DNA of 63,874 nt, taken from positions 1 to 63,874 of the forward strand of contig JHXJ01000018.1 of assembly GCA_000621765.1 (NCBI GenBank), read 5' to 3'. Every line of letters starts with the position of its first letter. Position 1 is the stretch's first letter. The position numbers were made by a program, and so were the translations under genes. The notes under the pieces are model-generated. The model was not told where the DNA came from. It ran no database searches and saw only the letters and a list, made by a program, of their open reading frames with translations. Below, piece by piece: positions 15,550 to 24,514 of this stretch. Source of the DNA: Ruminococcaceae bacterium AB4001. GTDB taxonomy: Bacteria; Bacillota; Clostridia; Saccharofermentanales; Saccharofermentanaceae.

Positions 15550-17901
15550 TTGCCTCAGAGCGGTGACAAAAGACAGAGATCCACAAGACCCGTAGCGCCC
15601 GAGAACAGCGCTCTTGCTGACGAACTTCGAAGCCAGCTTAAGGGTAAACCGACAAAGTGCGGTTTCAACCGCAGTTGGACACACGAAATCGCAAGCTTTA
15701 TTTGGGATATCTTAAGGATAGCCATAGTCGCAGTACTGTGCCTTTGCTTTTCTCTCGGCGGCTTCGGCGCCGGAATGCTCCTGGGCTACGCTTCCACTAC
15801 GAAGCCTCTTTCGATCGGCGACCTCACTTCCGCAGAAGAATCCCAGACATCTTTTATCTATGACAGCGAAAACAACGTCATAGCAAAGCTCACCGGTTCC
15901 GAGAACGTCGACAGGATCTACGTTTCCTACAGCGAAGTCAAGAACACATACATCGATGACGCCATCATCGCTATCGAGGACGAGCGTTTCCGCGAGCATT
16001 CGGGAATCGACATCAAGCGTATCGGCAGCGCGCTCCTCTCTGCCATCGCCAACGGCGGTTCAGCCACACACGGCGGTTCGACAATCACACAGCAGACGGT
16101 CAAGCTCATAAGCGGCCAGGACGAGCACTCCACTTCACGTAAGGTCCAGGAGTGGTTCTCCGCCATGTCGCTCGAACAGAGTCTTACAAAGGACGAGATC
16201 CTTGAGCTCTATATCAACCTCGCCCCCATGGGCAATAACTATGTCGGCGTGCAGGCTGCCGCAATGAACTATTTCGGCAAGAACGCCTCCGAGCTCACTC
16301 TCCCTGAGTGCGCTCTGATCGCAGGTCTTCCGAAGAGCCCTTCTTACTACAATCCTTTGAGAGAGTCCGGCAGAAGAAATGCCCAGAGAAGAATGAGGAC
16401 CATCCTTGGAAAGATGTATGAGCTCGGCATGATCACCGAGGATGAATACAAGGATGCACTCAATACAGAGCTTGAATTCCGTCAGAGAAGCACAGACCGC
16501 AACGCAACAGTCAATTCCTACTTCACTGAGTATGCTATCTCCGAAGTTATCGGCGACATCGCAAAAGCAAGAGGAATCAAGCGCGCCCTGGCTTCCTCCC
16601 TGCTCTACAACAGGGGTTACCACGTTTACACGACTCTCGAACCGGAAACACAGGCAATACTGGACGAGGCCTTTAAGCAACGGGATCTTTTCCAGGCCGA
16701 TCCGGACAAGATAGCCGATTACCCGGAAAAACCAAACGCCTCAATGGTCGTTATAAATAACAGTACCGGCGCGATTGCCGCGATGCAGGGCGGTTATGGC
16801 GAGAAGACCATGAACCTGTCCTTGAACCGTGCAGTAAGCACCCACCGTAACCCGGGTTCTTCGATCAAACCGCTGCTCGAATACGCTCCGGCATTCGAAC
16901 TCGGAATTATAGCTCCGGCAACTATCGTCATGGACGAGCCGAAGCACCTGGATCCCCAGCGTCCCAACGTCGACTGGCCGGTAAACTACACACGTTCTTA
17001 TCTTGGCGCCGTCACAATCAGGACAGCACTCGTAAATTCACTCAACACGATAGCAGCCGAGCTCTGGACTAACGTCGGCGGTGAGACTGCGCTCTGGTAT
17101 CTCAAGCAGGTAGGTATCGACAGAACTTCTGAGGGTGCATATCCTTCACAGTCGGTCGGTGGTTTCACAAACGGTATGTCAACACTCGAGATGGCTGCCG
17201 CATACCACACCTTCGCTACGGGCGGAACCTACACCCAGCCTTACGCGTATACGCAGGTCCTTGATTCGGAGGGCAACGTTATCTGCCGTCCCGACCCGAT
17301 CAGCTATCAGGTTTACTCGCCTGAGACATGCTTCTTCATCGGCGATATCCTTAAGGGCGTTGTTACAAACAGCACTCCTTCAAACTACGGCGGCCAGATC
17401 GAAAACGCTGACGGCGAGCACATCGACACTGCAGGCAAGACAGGTACTACATCAGATAACGTCGACAGATGGTTCTGCGGATTTACTCCTTACTACTCTG
17501 CCGCCGTCTGGTACGGATACGATAACAGGCTCAGACAGACCAACATCCCTTCATGCGATTACACAGGTGCCGTAAGGATCTGGATGTACTGCATGAACAA
17601 GATCCACGAAAATCTTCCGGGCGCAACATTCACGAAGCCTGACACGATCATCACGGCTTCCGTATGTTCTTCCGGTTATTACCCGACGGACGCATGCCGC
17701 GAACAGGGCAAGATCTATACGGATTACTTCGTTGCCGGAAGCTATCTCTGCCCGAGAGACGACAAGCCGTGTCCGTTCCACGTCACACCTACTCCCACAC
17801 CTATCCCGACTCCCGATCCCAACCAGCAGAACGGTCAGAACGGACAGAATGGCCAGGGAGGCCAGGGCGGCGGACCGAACCCGCCGAATCCACCAGGTTA
17901 A
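15550..17901 (+). CDS. Class A penicillin-binding protein (PBP1A-like)
   Basis: 783 residues from TTG 15550-15552, chosen because GAAGGAG lies nine bases upstream. A cytoplasmic tail and one membrane helix (~50-75) lead to a GT51 glycosyltransferase (EDERFREHSG at ~142, GGSTITQQ ~174) and a transpeptidase with all three active-site motifs: SSIK (~436), SLN (~496) and KTGT (~628). It polymerises and cross-links peptidoglycan outside the membrane. The tail is Pro/Thr then Gln/Asn/Gly-rich (TPTPTPIPTPDPNQQNGQNG), common in Clostridia PBPs. proB follows about 110 bases later on the same strand. Confidence 0.92.
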   Translation: MPQSGDKRQRSTRPVAPENSALADELRSQLKGKPTKCGFNRSWTHEIASFIWDILRIAIVAVLCLCFSLGGFGAGMLLGYASTTKPLSIGDLTSAEESQTSFIYDSENNVIAKLTGSENVDRIYVSYSEVKNTYIDDAIIAIEDERFREHSGIDIKRIGSALLSAIANGGSATHGGSTITQQTVKLISGQDEHSTSRKVQEWFSAMSLEQSLTKDEILELYINLAPMGNNYVGVQAAAMNYFGKNASELTLPECALIAGLPKSPSYYNPLRESGRRNAQRRMRTILGKMYELGMITEDEYKDALNTELEFRQRSTDRNATVNSYFTEYAISEVIGDIAKARGIKRALASSLLYNRGYHVYTTLEPETQAILDEAFKQRDLFQADPDKIADYPEKPNASMVVINNSTGAIAAMQGGYGEKTMNLSLNRAVSTHRNPGSSIKPLLEYAPAFELGIIAPATIVMDEPKHLDPQRPNVDWPVNYTRSYLGAVTIRTALVNSLNTIAAELWTNVGGETALWYLKQVGIDRTSEGAYPSQSVGGFTNGMSTLEMAAAYHTFATGGTYTQPYAYTQVLDSEGNVICRPDPISYQVYSPETCFFIGDILKGVVTNSTPSNYGGQIENADGEHIDTAGKTGTTSDNVDRWFCGFTPYYSAAVWYGYDNRLRQTNIPSCDYTGAVRIWMYCMNKIHENLPGATFTKPDTIITASVCSSGYYPTDACREQGKIYTDYFVAGSYLCPRDDKPCPFHVTPTPTPIPTPDPNQQNGQNGQNGQGGQGGGPNPPNPPG

Positions 17902-18011
17902 CTTTTTCGGGTAATTCCCGGAAAAATCGCGAAAACACAACTATTTCTTGCAATTTCAGATACAAGAGTTTATTCTTGTTGGGTTGATTATAAATATTTA
18001 GGAGAATTACT

Positions 18012-18830
18012 TTGAGCAAATACAGCGGATCACGCACTCCTGTTAACTTTGCAAAAAGAATAGTCGTAAAGGTCGGAACATCTTCCCTCACCTACGACAA
18101 CGGCAAAATAAACCTGGGCAATATCGACAGGCTCTGCCGTTCCATCTCCGATCTCATGAACCGCGGCAAGGAAGTCCTTCTCGTAAGCTCAGGCGCCATC
18201 GGTGTCGGCATCGGCTATCTTGATCTCAAGCAGCGCCCTACCACGACACGTGAAAAGCAGGCCATCGCATCAGTCGGCCAGTGCGAGCTCATGAACGCTT
18301 ACGCGAGAAGCTTTTCCGAGTATTCTTACCGCTGCGGCCAGATCCTCCTTACCAAGGACGGCATCACAGACAAGCTCACGCGCGCCAACGTCACAAACAC
18401 CATCGAGACCCTTCTCGAGATGCGCATAATTCCGGTAATCAACGAGAACGACTCCGTCTCAACGACTGAGATCATGCACAACGGCACATTCGGCGACAAC
18501 GACACTCTTTCCGCAGACGTCGCAGTCCTCGCCAAGGCCGATCTGCTCGTTATCCTTTCCGATGTCGACGGCCTCTACGATTCCAACCCGCGCGAGAATC
18601 CTGACGCTGAGCGTATCTCCTATGTTGATAAAGTAACTCGCGAAATGCTCGACTTCACTGCAGGCAAAGGTTCCTGGCTCGGCACGGGCGGCATGGCAAC
18701 CAAGATCACTGCCATGAGCAAAGTCACCGAGAACGGCATCATGGGCGTTATCGCAGACGGTTCGGGCATCCAGGTGCTCGAGAAGATCATCGACCAGGAT
18801 GACGTCGGCACATTTTTCGCCGCCCAGTAA
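18012..18830 (+). CDS. proB: Glutamate 5-kinase
   Basis: 272 residues from TTG 18012-18014 with AGGAG upstream. The amino-acid kinase fold is complete: KRIVVKVGTSSLT, VSSGAIGVGIG, INENDSVSTTE, FGDNDTLSADVA, LSDVDGLYDSNP and GTGGMATKITAM, the glutamate 5-kinase pattern. It phosphorylates glutamate in the first step of proline synthesis. The C-terminal PUA domain of longer enzymes (about 367 residues in E. coli) is absent, as in the short form. proA is not adjacent in this window. Confidence 0.93.
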   Translation: MSKYSGSRTPVNFAKRIVVKVGTSSLTYDNGKINLGNIDRLCRSISDLMNRGKEVLLVSSGAIGVGIGYLDLKQRPTTTREKQAIASVGQCELMNAYARSFSEYSYRCGQILLTKDGITDKLTRANVTNTIETLLEMRIIPVINENDSVSTTEIMHNGTFGDNDTLSADVAVLAKADLLVILSDVDGLYDSNPRENPDAERISYVDKVTREMLDFTAGKGSWLGTGGMATKITAMSKVTENGIMGVIADGSGIQVLEKIIDQDDVGTFFAAQ

Positions 18831-18861
18831 ACCCCTTACATTTATTGCATTTAACACTGTT

Positions 18862-18886
18862 AAAGGGCATTTGGTGCCCTTTTATT
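18862..18886 (+). terminator. proB terminator
   Basis: AAAGGGCA (18862-18869), loop TTTGG, TGCCCTTT (18875-18882), then TTATTTT, about 30 bases after the proB stop. Confidence 0.85.
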
Positions 18887-18902
18887 TTGCAAAAATGATT
18901 TA

Positions 18903-18938
18903 GGGCTGCCTCTTAAGCAAACGCTCTTGAGACAGCCC
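18903..18938 (-). terminator. Probable potD terminator
   Basis: An imperfect dyad of GGGCTGcCTC (18903 on) with its partner in 18924-18938, 25 bases after the potD stop at 18964. The minus-strand T-tract after it is interrupted, so efficiency is uncertain. The stem core belongs to the GGCTG/CAGCC terminator type seen elsewhere in the window. Confidence 0.55.
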
Positions 18939-18963
18939 CGACTGATAAGGTTCGAATAGTGCT

Positions 18964-20070
18964 TTAAGCACTGGCTTTTACTGTATTCCAGATTTCTGTG
19001 TACTTTTCCTCTAAAGCTTCGGAGGTGTAGTAAACTTCCAGGGTTGCGAAAACATCTTCCGTAGGATAGTAGTAGATATTTCCGGAGACCTCAGGATCGA
19101 GCATGTCCTTGGCAGCTGTGTTAGGTGTTGAGTAACCAACATACTCACAGTTCTCAAGAGCGATTTCAGGATCGTACATGAAGTCGATGAAGTCCATTGC
19201 GCCGTCATAGTTCTTGCAGTTTGTAGGAACGCACATCATGTCGACGGACCAGTTGGAACCTTCAGGAAGAACGAACTGGAGATCGATGTCATCGTTGCCG
19301 AGCTCTTCGATTCTCTCGAGCATGACGATGTGGTCACCGGACCATGCCATGGATGCAGCAAGCTCGCCTGCAGCAACCTTATCCTTAAGGTTGTCTACAC
19401 CGTAAGCCGGATGATAAGCGCTCTTCTGGGCGATGAGAAGTTCAAGAGCTTCCTGGAGCTGGGCTTCGTCCATGGAGTTGATGGAGTAGCCGAGATAGTT
19501 AAGAGCGGAACCGATCGACTCACGCATTGAATCGTACATGCCGATACCGTAGTCGCTTTCAGCGTTGAAAAGGACATTCCAGATCTCCTCAGGATCTGTT
19601 GTATCTTCGGGCAGAGAGATCTTGTTTGCATCGTAGACAAGACCTACAGTGCAGAAAAGATAAGGTACTGCGTAGTCGAGAACCTGATTGGAGATAACGG
19701 CGTCGTCAGTGTACTGGACTTCACGGAACATGGGGTCCATGTACTTTGTAACGTTAGGGAGCTTGTTCCAGTCGATGGGCTGGATCCAGTCTTCCTTGAT
19801 GAGACGGCATACCATGTACTCGGAAGGAATGATTACGTCATAACCGTTCTCGAGATTAGGATACATTGTCTCGTTTGTCTCGAATGTTCTGTAAACTACA
19901 TCGTACTGCGGATACTTAGCCTCAAACTTGGCAATAGTGTCTTCCGCAATGTACTCACCCCAGTTGTAGATTACGAGCTGCTGCTTCTTAGCGCATCCGC
20001 AAGGCAGGATAGCTGAACCGGCCATTACCAGAGCTGCCAGTGAAGCAATTACTTTCCTTACTTTCTTCAT
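18964..20070 (-). CDS. potD: Spermidine/putrescine ABC transporter substrate-binding lipoprotein
   Basis: 368 residues. The lipoprotein signal ends LPCGC with a lipidated Cys near residue 26. QLVIYNWGEYIAEDTIAKFEAKYP is the classic PotD/PotF opening, and YDVIIPSEYMVCRLIKEDWIQPID and MAWSGDHIVMLE continue the family pattern. It captures polyamines outside the membrane and delivers them to PotBC. It is last in the regulator-potABCD operon, 54 bases after potC with its own AAAGGAGAG site. Confidence 0.92.
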   Translation of the reverse strand: MKKVRKVIASLAALVMAGSAILPCGCAKKQQLVIYNWGEYIAEDTIAKFEAKYPQYDVVYRTFETNETMYPNLENGYDVIIPSEYMVCRLIKEDWIQPIDWNKLPNVTKYMDPMFREVQYTDDAVISNQVLDYAVPYLFCTVGLVYDANKISLPEDTTDPEEIWNVLFNAESDYGIGMYDSMRESIGSALNYLGYSINSMDEAQLQEALELLIAQKSAYHPAYGVDNLKDKVAAGELAASMAWSGDHIVMLERIEELGNDDIDLQFVLPEGSNWSVDMMCVPTNCKNYDGAMDFIDFMYDPEIALENCEYVGYSTPNTAAKDMLDPEVSGNIYYYPTEDVFATLEVYYTSEALEEKYTEIWNTVKASA

Positions 20071-20124
20071 TTCTTTACTCTCCTTTTATATGCAATAGTA
20101 TTTGACTTAAGTTATGTCCCGCGC

Positions 20125-20925
20125 TCACTTTTTCGCAGGCTTGGCTTTCTTGAAGGACGACAGGTTCGACAAAACCATGAGGATCAGTACCGCGCCGAAC
20201 ATCAGTGTGGTGAGCGCGTTCATCTTCGGGTTAACGCCGAGCTTTGCCATCGAGTAGATCATCATCGGCAGTGTCTGGATGGAACTGTCGACGTTGAAGT
20301 TACTGATGAGATAGTCATCGATCGAGAGCGTGAACGTGAGGAGCGCCGATGAAAGGATTCCCGGCATGATCTCAGGTATGATAACGAGTCTCAGTGTCTG
20401 GAATCTCGTAGCGCCAAGATCCATCGCAGCCTCTGTAAGGCTCTTGTCGAGCTGTCTGATCTTAGGGCTGATCGAAAGGATAGCGAAAGGAACGCAGAGC
20501 GCGATGTGTGACATGATGAGCGTGAACTCGCTCTTCTGTACGCCCAGGAAGGAGAACAGGAGCATGAACGAGATACCTGTTACGAGGTCAGGCATGACGT
20601 TAGGAACGTATGTCATCGTCATCGCTAATCCCTGAAGCTTCTTGTTAAGGTAAGCCAGACCCAGGGAGCTCAGTACGCCGAATGCCGTTGAAGCGACAGA
20701 TGCGATCGCAGCGACCTTGAGTGTCTCGATAAGGGACTCTAAAATGCCGCTTCCGTCGGAACCCTTGAACAGGCTCTTATAGTTGTTCAGCGTGAATCCG
20801 CCCCAGATGAAGGACTTCGGAAGCGCGTTGAATGAATAAACGATGAGTATCACTATCGGAAGATAGATGAAGATCAGTACGAGAGTGAGATACAGATCGG
20901 GAATGAGTCTTTTCGCAATTCTCAT
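20125..20925 (-). CDS. potC: Spermidine/putrescine ABC transporter permease PotC
   Basis: 266 residues with six membrane helices. The permease EAA loop is EAAMDLGATRFQTLRLVIIPEIMPGILS, which contacts the ATPase. YNPNVMPDLVTGISFMLLFS and LSIDDYLISNF are typical of PotC. The ATG overlaps the potB stop by four bases (ATGA), showing translational coupling. Confidence 0.92.
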   Translation of the reverse strand: MRIAKRLIPDLYLTLVLIFIYLPIVILIVYSFNALPKSFIWGGFTLNNYKSLFKGSDGSGILESLIETLKVAAIASVASTAFGVLSSLGLAYLNKKLQGLAMTMTYVPNVMPDLVTGISFMLLFSFLGVQKSEFTLIMSHIALCVPFAILSISPKIRQLDKSLTEAAMDLGATRFQTLRLVIIPEIMPGILSSALLTFTLSIDDYLISNFNVDSSIQTLPMMIYSMAKLGVNPKMNALTTLMFGAVLILMVLSNLSSFKKAKPAKK

Positions 20926-22358
20926 AATGCCATACCTCCGCTTCCGGCTTCCTTATCCTGGCCTCTTAAGATTCCCATTGTTATGAGAACGAAAATGAGG
21001 AGGAGCAGGGACAACACGTTGCCCGCCTGGTTATATGTCGTACTCTCGTTCAGAATGAAGTTCTGTACTGTGTTGCCGATCGTTGTTTTCGAGCCCTCGT
21101 TAAGGATATCGGGGATCATGTAGAACGTTAATGACGGCATGAATACCATCTGGATTCCGGAGATGACGCCGGGCAGAGACAAGGGGAAGGTAACCTTCAG
21201 GAATGTCTGCACCTTGGTAGCGCCGAGGTCGTATGCAGCCTCCGATAAGCTGTCGTCGAGCTTTACGAGGACGGAATAGAGAGGCAGGATCATGAACGGC
21301 AGGAAGTCATTCGTCATGACGAGCTTTGTGATGATGTCCGCAAGTACCTCATTCTTGAGGAAGAGGATCGGAGCATCGATAACTCCCCACTGCTGCAGGA
21401 TCGTATTGCAGACGCCTGTCTCGCTGAAGAAGGCACGCCATGCATAAGTCCTGAGCATCGTGTTCATCCACATCGGAAGAACGAAGAGCATAAGAAGTCT
21501 TGAGCCGCTCTGTCTCTTGAGCTTGGATCTTCTCGCAAGGATATAGCTTGCGGGATAACCGAGAAGAAGGCAGCCGATCGTTGTCCAAAGCGCATAGTCA
21601 AAGCTTCTCAGGAAGATCGAAAAGTATTCCTGCAAAGTGACTTCGGCGCCATAGAATCTTGTCGTAACCGTCTTGTTCTGGAAAAGAACTGCAAATCCTG
21701 CCGTTGTGAACTCATATCCGCCGCCTGCAGCCTTCTTGAAGAAAGCGCGGAAGAGGATGAGGATCAGAGGCAGTATCGTGAAGATAACGATCCATGCAAG
21801 ATAAGGATATGCAAAGATCTTGTAGTTCATCTTGAGGTTGAGCGCACCGTAAAGACATGCGGCTACACCGATGCCCAATACGATCACCATGAGGTTACCC
21901 GCAAAAGACTGTGCTACATAGAGTCTCTGGGGTGTTAAGCCGTTCTCTGTGATCATCTGCTCTGAGACCATCTTGGACAATGTAACGACATGAGCAACGC
22001 CGCGTCCTACAAAGAGCACGAGAACACTTAAATAGCCGACCTTTCTCTTCTTGCTGGAATTGTAGTAGAAAGGATAGGACAAAGATAATGTAAGAGCAGC
22101 GACTGCGAGGACGATCGTGATGACGAATGCCCATGCAGCGAAGCTCTGGAAATTCAGGTTAACGGAACCGCTCCTGATCCTGGTGAAGACTCTGGGATTT
22201 AAAATGAGCGTGAAAAGCGAGTATGTGCGGAAAGGAACATACTGTATGAACAGTTCGAACATCGGTATGAAGATACTGATGAACGAATAGAGTGCCGCGA
22301 ATATCATGACAAATGCATGGACCGGCATTACCTTTATTCTGGCTTTGAGTTCAGTCAT
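20922..22358 (-). CDS. potB: Spermidine/putrescine ABC transporter permease PotB with N-terminal membrane extension
   Basis: 478 residues, much longer than the usual ~280. The canonical permease begins near residue 195 ([21 protein letters not shown]) and has the EAA loop [28 protein letters not shown]. The first ~190 residues add about four further membrane helices (for example [19 protein letters not shown] and [19 protein letters not shown]) of unknown function. It overlaps potA and potC by four bases at each end, so the extension is in the operon frame and starts at a coupled ATG. It forms the transmembrane channel with PotC. Confidence 0.88.
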   Translation of the reverse strand: MTELKARIKVMPVHAFVMIFAALYSFISIFIPMFELFIQYVPFRTYSLFTLILNPRVFTRIRSGSVNLNFQSFAAWAFVITIVLAVAALTLSLSYPFYYNSSKKRKVGYLSVLVLFVGRGVAHVVTLSKMVSEQMITENGLTPQRLYVAQSFAGNLMVIVLGIGVAACLYGALNLKMNYKIFAYPYLAWIVIFTILPLILILFRAFFKKAAGGGYEFTTAGFAVLFQNKTVTTRFYGAEVTLQEYFSIFLRSFDYALWTTIGCLLLGYPASYILARRSKLKRQSGSRLLMLFVLPMWMNTMLRTYAWRAFFSETGVCNTILQQWGVIDAPILFLKNEVLADIITKLVMTNDFLPFMILPLYSVLVKLDDSLSEAAYDLGATKVQTFLKVTFPLSLPGVISGIQMVFMPSLTFYMIPDILNEGSKTTIGNTVQNFILNESTTYNQAGNVLSLLLLIFVLITMGILRGQDKEAGSGGMAL

Positions 22359-23605
22359 TTATCTGATGTCTCAACCTCCGAATCCTCATCTTTCTTGATA
22401 TCAGCTTCCTCTACGACATTCTCTCCGATGCTGTTGGCCTTTGCTTCCTTGGAATCCGCATCCTCTTCAGCTACAGGATGCTTGATGCCGAAGCTGCCAA
22501 ACTCAGGTGAGAGCTCAGATCTTCTCATGATCTGGATATCGTCGGGATCGACGTAAAGACCTACGCGGCTTCCGACCTTGAACGGGTCGACGTTCTGGAC
22601 GAGCCACTCGATGCCGTCATCGGACTTTACGATCATCTCGTAATGAACGCCCTTGAAAATAAGGGAGATAACTTCGCCGTTGATCCTGCCTTCAGCTTCC
22701 TTGTCTACATAGAAGTCCTCAGGTCTGATAACAACGTCTACAAGATTTGCGATGCCTTCCGTAAATTCAGGGAACATCGGGTCAACGCAGTCGAATGTGA
22801 TGCCGCTCGAAAGTGTGACTTCCTTATCCTTCTTCATTGTGCCTGCAACGATGTTGGACTCGCCGATGAAGTCTGCGACATAAGCATTCTTAGGTTCGTT
22901 ATATATATCGATAGGTGTTCCGATCTGCTGGATGATGCCGTCCTTCATGACGATGATCGTGTCGGACATCGTCAGTGCCTCTTCCTGGTCGTGTGTGACA
23001 TAAACGAATGTGATGCCGAGTTCCTTCTGCATCTCCTTAAGCTCGATCTGCATCTCTTTTCTCATCTTGAGATCCAATGCTCCCAAAGGCTCGTCAAGAA
23101 GAAGGATCTTCGGGCGGTTAACGATAGCTCTTGCGATAGCGACTCTCTGCATCTGGCCGCCTGAGAGCTGGTCGATATATCTCTCGCCGTAATCTGCAAG
23201 ACCTACAGTGGCAAGAGCCTTGTTGACTCTTTCCCTGATTTCCTGCTTGTTGACCTTCTTGATCTTCAAGCCGAATGCAACATTATCGAAAACATTGAGG
23301 TGCGGGAAAAGCGCATATCTCTGGAAAACCGTATTGATGTTGCGCTTGTTTGCAGGAACGCTCTTTAAGTCCTTGCCCTCGAAATTGACGATGCCGGAAT
23401 CAGCGGTCTCAAATCCTGCGATAATTCTGAGCGTGGTCGACTTTCCGCATCCGGAAGGTCCGAGAAGCGTAATGAATTCATTGTTCCTGATATAAAAAGT
23501 AATATCCTTCAATACCTTTGTGCCGTCGAAGCTCTTGCACAGGTTTTTGATCTCAATGATATGCTCGCTTCCCGTGCTGTCTTCAAGAATCTGGTTGTAT
23601 TGCAT
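22355..23605 (-). CDS. potA: Spermidine/putrescine ABC transporter ATP-binding protein
   Basis: 416 residues. Walker [11 protein letters not shown] (~54-63), signature [15 protein letters not shown], Walker [13 protein letters not shown], and His switch VTHDQEEAL are all present, followed by a TOBE-type domain (~275-370). The last ~45 residues are acidic and Ser/Glu-rich ([12 protein letters not shown]), an extra tail beyond the family norm. It powers polyamine import. AGGAGGAG precedes the ATG; the gene follows the XRE-cupin regulator by 59 bases. Confidence 0.93.
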   Translation of the reverse strand: MQYNQILEDSTGSEHIIEIKNLCKSFDGTKVLKDITFYIRNNEFITLLGPSGCGKSTTLRIIAGFETADSGIVNFEGKDLKSVPANKRNINTVFQRYALFPHLNVFDNVAFGLKIKKVNKQEIRERVNKALATVGLADYGERYIDQLSGGQMQRVAIARAIVNRPKILLLDEPLGALDLKMRKEMQIELKEMQKELGITFVYVTHDQEEALTMSDTIIVMKDGIIQQIGTPIDIYNEPKNAYVADFIGESNIVAGTMKKDKEVTLSSGITFDCVDPMFPEFTEGIANLVDVVIRPEDFYVDKEAEGRINGEVISLIFKGVHYEMIVKSDDGIEWLVQNVDPFKVGSRVGLYVDPDDIQIMRRSELSPEFGSFGIKHPVAEEDADSKEAKANSIGENVVEEADIKKDEDSEVETSDK

Positions 23606-23664
23606 TGATGGTTACTCCTCCTGATATTGTTCCTTATATATATTGGGTCCGTTTCCGGTTCTTA

Positions 23665-24204
23665 TTAGAAGCTCGGCGGCGAAGATATCCATATCGCCTT
23701 GGCCGGACGTCCAGTTGTGTTTTCGAGAAAATGAGGTTTGTCGCATGCGATGTAAAAGCTCTCGCCTTTCTTTGCCTGATACTTCTCATCGTCGATCACG
23801 ACCGTGATAGTTCCTTCGATCACATAGCCGAACTCTTCGCCTTCGTGCGGATTGTCCGGATATGTCGAACCGCCGGGTTCTATCGTGATCAGGATAGGCT
23901 CCATCTCGTTCTTCTGGGCATTGGGAATAAGCCAGCAGATCTCATTCTTGAGGTCCTTATCCTGCTTTACAGAGAAATCATCTTTTCCATAAACGACCCT
24001 GGTGCCTGATTCTTCCCTGAAGAAGTGGGCAAAGTCTGTTCCGAGCGCATTCAGGATGTCCTCGAGAGTTGCCATAGACGGGGATGTCTTGTCGCTCTCC
24101 AGAAGAGAAATAAAACCCTTCGAAAGCTCGCATCTGTCACCCAGTTCTTCCTGTGTGAGCCCCTTTAAAAGTCTAAGATTTTTTATCTTTGATCCGATTT
24201 CCAT
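23665..24204 (-). CDS. XRE-family regulator with cupin domain (PuuR-like)
   Basis: 179 residues. Residues ~4-60 form an HTH_XRE domain (IKNLRLLKGLTQEELGDRCELSKGFISLLES). Residues ~105-175 form a cupin_2 barrel (ITIEPGGSTYPDNPHEGEEFGYVIEGTITVVIDDEKYQ) that in this family senses small ligands such as polyamines. Placement at the head of the pot operon suggests it regulates polyamine uptake and itself. A sigma-A promoter and a 19-bp interrupted dyad lie directly upstream. Confidence 0.87.
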   Translation of the reverse strand: MEIGSKIKNLRLLKGLTQEELGDRCELSKGFISLLESDKTSPSMATLEDILNALGTDFAHFFREESGTRVVYGKDDFSVKQDKDLKNEICWLIPNAQKNEMEPILITIEPGGSTYPDNPHEGEEFGYVIEGTITVVIDDEKYQAKKGESFYIACDKPHFLENTTGRPAKAIWISSPPSF

Positions 24205-24226
24205 AGCTTGCCTGTCCTAAACTTCG

Positions 24227-24245
24227 AGTTTAATAAAACTAAACT
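24227..24245 (-). promoter_or_regulatory. Operator-like dyad in the leader of the pot operon
   Basis: AGTTTA (24227-24232), seven bases, TAAACT (24240-24245): a perfect interrupted dyad between the -10 at 24259-24264 and the regulator ATG. It is a candidate binding site for the XRE-cupin protein (inference). Confidence 0.45.
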
Positions 24246-24258
24246 AACAACGTGCGCA

Positions 24259-24287
24259 ATTATACACTCTGCTAAACCCCTTGTAAA
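24259..24287 (-). promoter_or_regulatory. Sigma-A promoter of the regulator-potABCD operon
   Basis: Minus strand TTTACA (24282-24287), 17-base spacer, TATAAT (24259-24264), 55 bases before the regulator start. Confidence 0.8.
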
Positions 24288-24425
24288 GTATTTCTAAACA
24301 TTTTTCCATGTCTTTTTCCAAAGCCAATGTTTTCAGGCCTTTCACACTGGTATGAAAGCATGCCAGTGTTTGCTCATATGCACAAAAATGTTCGGAAAAT
24401 CGGACTGAATATAAGTCAAAATGTC

Positions 24426-24453
24426 TTGAAAATAATCACATGCAAAGTATAAT
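24426..24453 (+). promoter_or_regulatory. Sigma-A promoter of the Ala/Glu coiled-coil gene
   Basis: TTGAAA (24426-24431), 16-base spacer, TATAAT (24448-24453), about 60 bases before the ATG at 24515. The remainder of the divergent gap (24288-24425) shows no gene. Confidence 0.7.
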
Positions 24454-24514
24454 AAATAAAGTAAAGATAATTAACAATATTTTTACAAAAGCTTGACATT
24501 CAGGGGGCACAGGG

